The notes below the pieces were generated by a model. That model had not been told where the DNA came from. It saw nothing but the letters and a program-made list of their open reading frames with translations, and made no database searches. From Thermus thermophilus (GTDB lineage: Bacteria > Deinococcota > Deinococci > Deinococcales > Thermaceae): DNA of 64,000 nt. Positions 59,088 through 64,000 of this stretch are shown here, in pieces (within the stretch, counting starts at the first letter, position 1; each line of letters opens with the position of its first letter). The DNA lies in assembly GCF_019974155.1 (NCBI RefSeq), contig NZ_AP025158.1, forward strand, positions 1-64,000, written 5' to 3'. A program made the translations under genes and the position numbers.

Positions 59088-60273
59088 CCTAAGCATTTTA
59101 GGCGGGCTTCGCGGGAACCGGGGCCGGATCCTCCTCAACGGCTGGCTGATCTGGCTCGGGGACACGCTGATGAACCCTAACATCATCCTGGCGAGCTTCG
59201 CCGCCCGCCTCGGGGCCTCCCCCGTCCTCATCGGCCTGGTCCCCGCCCTTCCCCTGGCGGGAGGCCTCCTCCCCCAGGCCCTTTTGGTGGGATGGGTGGC
59301 GCGCCACGGAAGGAAGCTTCCCCTCTACCGCAGGGCCTCGGCCTTCCGTTTCGCGGGGCTTCTTCTTCTCGTCTTTGGGGCCTTCTTCCTTGGGGCGTGG
59401 CCGGGCCTGCTTCTCGGCGCGTTCCTGGTGGGGCTTTTTCTTTTTGCCCTCTTTACCGCCGTGGCTGGCCTGCCCTACTGGGAGGTGCTGGCCAAGGCTG
59501 TGCCCCGCGAGGAGCGGCCCGGACTCTTCGCCGCGATCTACATGGGGGGCGGGGTTTTGGCCTTTATGGCCGGCTTCGGCGTGCGCGCCCTTCTGGGCCT
59601 GGACCTCCCCTTTCCCCTAGGCTACGCCCTTCTCTTCGCCCTGGGGACCCTGGCCTACGGGGCGGCGTGGTACGTCTTCGGGCAGGTGGAGGAGCCCGAG
59701 GAGGGGGTGGCGGTGGGGCGCACCGACCTCCGCCTTCCCCTAAGGCGCCCCGGGTTTCGCGCCTACCTCACGGCCCGGCTCTTCCTGGGGCTTGCGGGCA
59801 TGGTGGAGCCCTTCTACGCCGCCTACGCGGTCCGGGTCTTGGGGAAGGAGGCGGAGCTCGGCCTCTACCTTGCCCTTAACGCCCTGGCCTTCATCCTCTC
59901 CAATGCCCTCTGGTCCGCCCTGGCCCGGAGGGGGGCAAAGGCCGTCTTTCTCGGAGGGGGGGTGCTGGTGCTCGCCACGCCCCTTCTCGCCCTCGCCCTT
60001 CCCCCCGGGGCCTTCGCCTTGGTCTTCTTCCTGCAGGGAGCCTACCTTGCCGCCTTGGGCATCGCCGGCAACACCTACCTCCTCAACCTGGCCCCGCCCG
60101 AGGAGCGGACCGCCACCCTAGGCCTTGCCAACAGCTTCCTGGGCTTCTTCGCCTTCTCCCCGGTCCTCGGAGGGTGGGTGGTGGGGGCTTGGGGCTACGG
60201 GGCCCTCTTCCTCCTCTCCGCGGGCCTGGCCGTCCTGGGCCTCTGGGCCGTCCGGCGGCTTCCGGAGGCCTGA
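59053..60273 (+). CDS. MFS transporter
   Basis: The 406-aa protein has about 12 hydrophobic segments. It includes ILLNGWLIWLGDTLMNPNIILASFAARLGASPVLIGLVPALPLAGGLLPQ and the second-half start YLTARLFLGLAGMVEPFYAAYAVRVLG. Loop motif WVARHGRKLPLYRRASAFR is the MFS A-motif region. The substrate is unknown. ATG 59053 after GGGTGGAG is used because TM1 begins soon after; a later ATG (59170) would delete TM1. Confidence 0.8.
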   Translation: MWRGPREGRRIILSILGGLRGNRGRILLNGWLIWLGDTLMNPNIILASFAARLGASPVLIGLVPALPLAGGLLPQALLVGWVARHGRKLPLYRRASAFRFAGLLLLVFGAFFLGAWPGLLLGAFLVGLFLFALFTAVAGLPYWEVLAKAVPREERPGLFAAIYMGGGVLAFMAGFGVRALLGLDLPFPLGYALLFALGTLAYGAAWYVFGQVEEPEEGVAVGRTDLRLPLRRPGFRAYLTARLFLGLAGMVEPFYAAYAVRVLGKEAELGLYLALNALAFILSNALWSALARRGAKAVFLGGGVLVLATPLLALALPPGAFALVFFLQGAYLAALGIAGNTYLLNLAPPEERTATLGLANSFLGFFAFSPVLGGWVVGAWGYGALFLLSAGLAVLGLWAVRRLPEA

Positions 60274-60286
60274 TACCACCCCATGC

Positions 60287-60395
60287 CGGCTTGCGCCAGC
60301 ATGGGGGCCCGGTAAAGGGTTCTCAAGGGGCTAAGTACCCGGGGCCCAAAAGGGAGCTTTCCAAGCCTTGTTTCGGGCAACCAGTGTTGCGAAAT
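60287..60395 (+). repeat. Dispersed intergenic repeat, modules A-like and B
   Basis: 60287-60312 (GGCTTGCGCC...GGGGGCCCGG) is a diverged module A. 60357-60380 (TTTCCAAGCCTTGTTTCGGG core) is module B, as at 49426-49449. Both lie in the 256-nt gap between the MFS gene and the tRNA-Val remnant, which holds no credible gene. Confidence 0.5.
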
Positions 60396-60502
60396 CAAGG
60401 TGCCGCCACCTGGCCGAGCGAACAGGGCGAAAGGGTATAAGGCCCCTCCATGGGGGCAAGCCGGGAGAAAGGGTGGGATCCCGAGGCGGGGAAAGAAGGA
60501 AA

Positions 60503-60525
60503 GGGCGGGCCTAAAAGGCCCGCCC
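60503..60525 (-). terminator. Terminator of the former tRNA-Val gene
   Basis: A 9-bp stem GGGCGGGCC (60503-60511) / GGCCCGCCC (60517-60525) with loop TAAAA is followed, on the minus strand, by TTTCCTTCTTTCC. It lies 5 nt beyond the CCA end of the tRNA remnant. Confidence 0.75.
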
Positions 60526-60529
60526 CGCC

Positions 60530-60577
60530 TGGTGGGCGGCGTAGGACTTGAACCTACGACCTCTCGCTTGTAAGGCG
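60530..60577 (-). pseudogene. 3' half of tRNA-Val (UAC): probable attachment-site remnant
   Basis: The minus strand carries loop CTTACAA (anticodon TAC), GCGAG, a perfect T-arm (GTAGG-TTCAAGT-CCTAC) and acceptor 3' strand GCCGCCC-A-CCA. The matching 5' acceptor strand GGGCGGC is absent: upstream reads ACCCGTATAGCCCAG, and the anticodon stem pairs for only three bases. It cannot fold into a functional tRNA. A 3' half starting at the anticodon loop, with its terminator, is what tyrosine integrases leave at one end of an integrated element. Confidence 0.6.
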
Positions 60578-60846
60578 CACCAACCGCCTTCTGGGCTATA
60601 CGGGTACCTACGGAAAAGCCCTTGCTTATCGTATCTTACATGCGTTTAAGTACGACATCCTCCGGGGGTTTCCGGTTTCAACTGCCATAAAAACTGCCAT
60701 AAGCTATTTGTATTCTTTCTAAGCGAAGGGACACCCACGCTGGAGGCTCTGGCGCGTGTGATTGAAAGGATCATCTCCTCTCCAGGAGCTATTGCCTTGG
60801 CGCCAACACAACGTTGGCTTAGTGCTAGCATAAGAAGAGGGGGGTC
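60578..60846. other. AT-richer non-coding stretch at the start of accessory DNA
   Basis: Base composition drops clearly from the surrounding chromosome. ACTGCCATA occurs twice (60680 region) 12 bp apart. An inverted repeat GCCAAC-ACAAC-GTTGGC (60802-60818) precedes the next ORF and may be an operator. Short frames exist (for example SEGTPTLEALARVIERIIS on the plus strand near 60723-60780), but none is a convincing gene. Confidence 0.4.
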
Positions 60847-61086
60847 ATGGAGAAGGCAAAGGGTGCCATAGTCAACAAGGAAGTTTTGCAACGGGAGATG
60901 AGCCAGATCGCTTCCGCCCTCCTTCAGGGCTTGGAAGCAGGCTTCAAACGAGCAGGCATAACCCCAGAGGATCTAGAGGTCATCGTGCAAAAGTTAGAGG
61001 AAGAACAGCGGCACCGGCGTTCTCAGATGGAAGCAGAACATGAAAAGCTCGCCCGGTCTCTTAGAAAGCGCTTCGGCCAGCCTTAA
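60847..61086 (+). CDS. Small coiled-coil protein of unknown function
   Basis: The 79-aa protein starts MEKAKGAIVNKEVLQREMSQ. A charged helix follows (DLEVIVQKLEEEQRHRRSQMEAEHEKLARSLRKRF). The ATG follows AGAAGAGGGGGG, a good ribosome site, and TAGCAT (60826-60831) may be the -10. Codon use is less GC-biased than in the core genome. It overlaps the DUF6414 gene by 47 nt, so the two were probably expressed together. Family unknown. Confidence 0.55.
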   Translation: MEKAKGAIVNKEVLQREMSQIASALLQGLEAGFKRAGITPEDLEVIVQKLEEEQRHRRSQMEAEHEKLARSLRKRFGQP

Positions 61087-61354
61087 GCATTTCCTCTACC
61101 TAGACGATTACCGAGTTGCCTCCTACGTTTCCCAACTGAAAAATGGGCTCACCTTAATCAAGCAGCTCCGCGAACTCAGCTCTAGGGGCATACAGGATAA
61201 CCCCCTCTCCTTCGAAAAAGAGCAACGCGTTGAGCGTAAGCTTTCTGGCGGGCTCGGTTTTGGCGTTGGCAACGTGGAAGGAGAGCGAGTCCAAACGGAA
61301 ACTCATAGGGTGGCCAGCGGGGGACAGGGGTCGTGTAAGGATTTATGTGTAATA
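61040..61354 (+). pseudogene. DUF6414-like gene truncated by an IS
   Basis: From ATG 61040 the frame reads ...LKHFLYLDDYRVASYVSQLKNGLTLIKQLREL, which resembles the start of DUF6414 proteins (YLDEYKVSSxxSQI.xG). About 105 host-type codons remain, then the IS982-like element begins at 61355 and the frame stops 21 nt inside it. Full family members are, as I recall, roughly 250-330 residues, so most of the protein is missing. Function of the family is unknown. Confidence 0.55.
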
Positions 61355-62184
61355 CCTTCGTGTGCTACCTCATAGCTCCACCCCGGCCATCCTGAGAAGC
61401 ACCCGGCTACGTATGAGGTTGTGAACGAGCAGGATGAGATTCACCCGGGCCACCAGCCCCCAGTAGGACCGCGCTTCTATCCGATGAAGCCCCAAAGACC
61501 GCACCATCACGCTAAACCGCGTCTCAATCCAGTTCCGTACCCTCCCCATCCACTCTTTCCATCCCGTCTCCACCACCGTTCCTCCCCTGACCCGATAGGG
61601 TGGCGTCTTGACCCCCTGGACCCAGCGAAAGCCCCGGTCCCCCAAGACCGCGGGCAGACCGTCCAGCAGGTCCCTCCCCCAGGTCTCCCGGGCATTCCCG
61701 GGGAGGATAGCCCAACGAAAAAAGAGGCCGCGCTCGTTCATCACCGGCATGAGAACGTAGCCCGCGAAAGCCCCCAGGGGGCCCACCCCCACAGCGGCCT
61801 CAGGAAGGTCCAAGCCGTGAATCCGGTGGCCGTGGGCCAGGGGGATGGGTTTGAGGTCCACCACCTGCAGAAGACCTTGCCCTCCGGAGAGCCTTATGGC
61901 CAGGTGAGCCAACAACCCCTGAGCCTTCTGAAGGACCCGGTAGAAGCGGGAGAGGTGGGGGAGGGAGGGGAAGTAGGCCTTGAGGGTGGTCTTGGCGGCC
62001 AGGTAGCCTTTGGCGAGGTCCTGGCCTTGCAACAGGACGAAGATGGCGAGGGTCAAGAGCTCGGCCAGGGTGGCCTTCTGGTGCTTTTGCTTTGGGGGGA
62101 GCTTGAATCCTTGGGCCTGCAGGGCTTTCAGTTCGTCATCTACCCAGACGTAGATAGCCACGAGAAGGGTCTCTGCGTCAAGAT

Positions 62185-62193
62185 GGTAAAGGG
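62185..62193. repeat. Target-site duplication, left copy (IS4-family copy 2)
   Basis: GGTAAAGGG, identical to 63368-63376. Confidence 0.9.
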
Positions 62194-63367
62194 CTGAGCT
62201 CTCATCACTTTCCTCCCCCCAGTTCCTGAAGCAACCTGACCAGCTCCTCCACCACTGCTTCCCTCCAAGGCGGGGGCCCCTGGGCCAGGGCGATCCGGCC
62301 CAGACGGAAGAGGCTTTGCCGCTCGGGATGGGCCAGAAGCCGGGGAAGCCATTCCCTGCCCTGCAAGCGCGCCCCCAGAAGGACCAAGAGCGCCATCCCC
62401 AAGGCCAGAAGCCATAACCACCCCCTGAGGCTCGCCCCCGTCCGCAGCCGATGGCGGTCCAGCCCAAACCCCTGCCCCTTCAGGTCCCTAAACCCCTCTT
62501 CAATCCACATCCGCCACCCATAGGGCGGCTCCCCCCCAAAAGGGCCCGAATAGGCCAGATACCAGGGATCCCGACCCCCTGGGTACACCAGGAGGGTGAC
62601 TTCTACCCCCTCCCCACCGTGTCCGAAAAGGCGGACCTCCTCCCGCAGGGGGTGGACCACACGCTGGTAGCCCTCCTTCAGGGGAAGGCGCTTCCCCCCT
62701 TGGGGTTCCACCTCCCGGTTCTGCCGCAGGCGGATGAGGAAGCCCATGCCCCACCCCTGGAGCTTTCGCATCAGGGAGACCCGGTCAAAGCCGCGGTCCA
62801 GGAGGAAGAGGGGGGTATATCCCAGGTCCTGGACGGCGCGGCCCAGGCGGTGGAGGAACTCCTCCTCCACCCGGTTTTGACTGGGGAAAGGGGAGAGGGG
62901 GTGAAGAGCGAAGGCCACCACCAGGGCCCTTCCCTTGAGGGGAAGGGCGGCCACCAGGGCTTGGTGCCTACCGTCCTCTGTGAAGGTCCAGTCCACGATG
63001 AGGGGGAGGGGGCGGTCTTTGGGGAAACGAGGGACGAGGAGGGGGAGGAGGGCTTCGGTGAGGGCCCAGGGGTCTTGCAGGGTGGGGTGATGGAGGAAGC
63101 GCCAGAGGCGATTGAGGCGGCTTTGGGCCAGGGTGGGGAGGGGGGTTCTGCGGGCGAGGTCGGAGAGGGTGGGGTCCAGGGGGGTAGTGAGGAGGGTGGA
63201 CAGGAAGAGGGCGAGGTTGGAGCGGATGGTTTTCCTGAGGGAGGCGAAGACCTTATGGACCCAGAGGGTGATAACTTGGGAAAGGGGGGTGGTGGGCGGC
63301 ACACCTTACTTACCCCCCTCTTCTCTTCCCTTGTCAAGCCCCAGCCCTCAAAGTGATGAGAGCTCAG
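62194..63367 (-). mobile_element. IS4-family insertion sequence, copy 2
   Basis: Same 1174-bp element as at 23722-24895, in opposite orientation. Its ends are the same CTGAGCTCTCATCAC inverted repeats, and the flanking duplication is 9 bp here against 10 bp at copy 1. It has split the IS982-like transposase after codon 10-11. Confidence 0.93.
62205..63302 (-). CDS. IS4-family DDE transposase, copy 2
   Basis: The 365-aa protein is identical to that of copy 1, including [13 protein letters not shown] and [15 protein letters not shown]. It is intact, so both copies could be active. Confidence 0.93.
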   Translation of the reverse strand: MPPTTPLSQVITLWVHKVFASLRKTIRSNLALFLSTLLTTPLDPTLSDLARRTPLPTLAQSRLNRLWRFLHHPTLQDPWALTEALLPLLVPRFPKDRPLPLIVDWTFTEDGRHQALVAALPLKGRALVVAFALHPLSPFPSQNRVEEEFLHRLGRAVQDLGYTPLFLLDRGFDRVSLMRKLQGWGMGFLIRLRQNREVEPQGGKRLPLKEGYQRVVHPLREEVRLFGHGGEGVEVTLLVYPGGRDPWYLAYSGPFGGEPPYGWRMWIEEGFRDLKGQGFGLDRHRLRTGASLRGWLWLLALGMALLVLLGARLQGREWLPRLLAHPERQSLFRLGRIALAQGPPPWREAVVEELVRLLQELGGGK

Positions 63368-63376
63368 GGTAAAGGG
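63368..63376. repeat. Target-site duplication, right copy (IS4-family copy 2)
   Basis: GGTAAAGGG directly after the right end of the element at 63367. Confidence 0.9.
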
Positions 63377-63492
63377 GGTGCTCACGATCTTGCCGCATGG
63401 CACCCCCTCTTTTTTCACACCCCGGGGGTCCAGATCAAGTAGCACACGAAGGAATAAGAACTCCCCCTGGGTTTTTCTCTTAGTATGGGGTC

Positions 63493-64000
63493 ATGCGGCT
63501 GACCAAACACCAACGCCGCCCCCGGCTGGAACTCAAGCTGCGGCATCACCCGGACAACCTGCACGCCCTCTACCGGGAAAGCGAGGACCCCGTGGAACGC
63601 GCCCGCTGGCACGCCATCTGGCTCCTCGCCACAGGCCACTCCATCCCCCAGGTGGCCCAGATCCTGGGCTACTCCACCCGCTGGGTCCGCAACACCCTCC
63701 ACCGCTACAACGAAGGCCAGCCCATGGCCGACCTCCGGCACCAAAACCCAGGCCAGCCCCCCTTGCTCTCCCCGGAGCTTCAGGAAGCCTTCCGCCAGGC
63801 CCTCCTCCAGCCCCATCCCCAGGACGGGATATGGACCATAAGGAACGCCGCCCTGTGGCTCTCGGAGAGGCTGGGCCGTCCCGTGGACCCCAGGCGGGCC
63901 TGGACCTGGATGAAGCGCCTGGGCTTCGCCCCCCTCCGCCCCCGTCCCCGGCACCGGGAGAGGGACGTGGAAGAGGGGGAGGCCTTCAAAAAAAACTCTT
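63493..64000 (+). CDS. IS630-like transposase, N-terminal part (runs off the window)
   Basis: 169 codons are visible: MRLTKHQRRPRLELKLRHHP..., HTH GHSIPQVAQILGYSTRWVRNTLHRYNEG and a second winged-helix part DGIWTIRNAALWLSERLGRPVDPRRAWTWMKRLGF, typical of IS630 family N-termini. The catalytic domain lies beyond 64000. TAGTAT (63481-63486) is 6 nt before the ATG. Near the end a run of eight A's (63988-63995) could shift the frame. Confidence 0.8.
   Translation, partial: MRLTKHQRRPRLELKLRHHPDNLHALYRESEDPVERARWHAIWLLATGHSIPQVAQILGYSTRWVRNTLHRYNEGQPMADLRHQNPGQPPLLSPELQEAFRQALLQPHPQDGIWTIRNAALWLSERLGRPVDPRRAWTWMKRLGFAPLRPRPRHRERDVEEGEAFKKNS

Larger units (their letters stand above)
61370..63398 (-). 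pseudogene. IS982-like transposase split by an IS insertion
   Basis: The body (61370-62193) reads LYHLDAETLLVAIYVWVDDE..., with DDE residues in LLQVVDLKPI, AVLGDRGFRW and RNWIETRFSVMVRSLGLHRIEARSYWG and the closing LILLVHNLIRSRVLL, an IS982-like pattern. The N-terminus MRQDREHPLY starts at ATG 63398 on the far side of the nested element. Removing that element and one copy of its target duplication restores a continuous frame of about 285 codons. Family call is from pattern only. Confidence 0.7.
61355..63452 (-). mobile_element. IS982-like insertion sequence, interrupted by IS4-family copy 2
   Basis: Inverted repeats CCTTCGTGTGCTAC (61355-61368) and GTAGCACACGAAGG (63439-63452) delimit it. 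AATA occurs directly outside both ends (61351-61354, 63453-63456) and may be a short target duplication. Without the nested IS4-family copy and its 9-bp duplication the element is about 915 bp, near the usual IS982 size. Confidence 0.7.

Noticed and set aside
60450-60551. Short plus-strand frame starting MGASREKGW after TATAAG
   Set aside because: It runs through the tRNA terminator hairpin and into the tRNA remnant; 33 codons without family resemblance.
60530-60620. Functional tRNA-Val on the minus strand
   Set aside because: The 5' strand cannot pair with GCCGCCC of the acceptor and the anticodon stem pairs for only three bases.
60646-60891. 81-codon minus-strand frame (MQNFLVDYGTL...)
   Set aside because: It covers the promoter and start of the better supported 79-aa plus-strand gene and matches no family I know.
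61327-61350. IS256-type end suggested by two GTGTAA motifs
   Set aside because: Only one short motif pair is present, with no partner end or transposase.

Overview
The window is chromosomal DNA of a Thermus species and looks like Thermus thermophilus. The evidence is very high GC with strong G/C third-position bias, a dnaA-oriC-dnaN origin with TGTGGATAA boxes, a 23S-5S-tRNA-Gly operon with no 16S gene attached, the triple-N-domain PilF ATPase, and a trehalose/maltose ABC operon without its own ATPase. The strain cannot be fixed from the sequence alone.

Layout. 1-2840: 5' end of an mnmG-like gene, dnaA, oriC with 13 DnaA-box-like sites, and dnaN. 2893-5572: eno and pyk (overlapping). 5573-10357 (minus): pspA, a lipoprotein, dxs, an MBL-fold hydrolase and a DUF4139-like exported protein. 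10400-11218: a decayed IS with intact ends and a 9-bp target duplication, immediately upstream of the rRNA promoter. 11218-14545: 23S, 5S, tRNA-Gly and a terminator. 14540-23625 (minus): a histidine phosphatase, purM, gatB, pilT, pilF, a YqeG phosphatase, pgeF, surE and a cold-shock gene. 23712-24905: an IS4-family element dropped between two divergent promoters. 24903-28020: malE-malF-malG type sugar transporter, then pgm (minus), a parvulin-type chaperone (minus) and tRNA-Arg. 31686-34743: MFS transporter, then a CBS-domain gene destroyed by a TnpB element. 34740-45479: holin-like protein, cysK, slyD, hemC, a Fur-family regulator, folC, an aminotransferase, mog, two TPR proteins, a SAM hydrolase, DUF4395, ribH, crcB and DUF190. 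45573-50751: sulfite-oxidase-like enzyme, hisJ-like phosphatase, an orphan PPDK-N-like protein, a cysteine hydrolase, metF, and a ZapE-like ATPase. 50748-56959: deoB, cdaA-cdaR (c-di-AMP synthesis), def-fmt (formyl-Met handling), rapZ and yvcK. 56968-60273: poorly characterised genes and a second MFS protein.

The right end (60530-64000) is accessory DNA. It begins at the 3' half of a tRNA-Val gene that still has its terminator, which suggests the edge of an integrated element. It continues with AT-richer DNA carrying a small ORF and a truncated DUF6414 gene. An IS982-like element follows whose transposase is split by a second, identical IS4-family copy. The window ends in an IS630-like transposase containing a run of eight A's.

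A recurring feature is a -10-like hexamer 6-8 nt before the start codon of first-in-operon genes, without room for a Shine-Dalgarno sequence. This indicates that many transcripts here are leaderless. Genes inside operons instead use 1-14 nt overlaps or AGGAGG-type sites. All functional calls come from reading the sequence; no database search was run.
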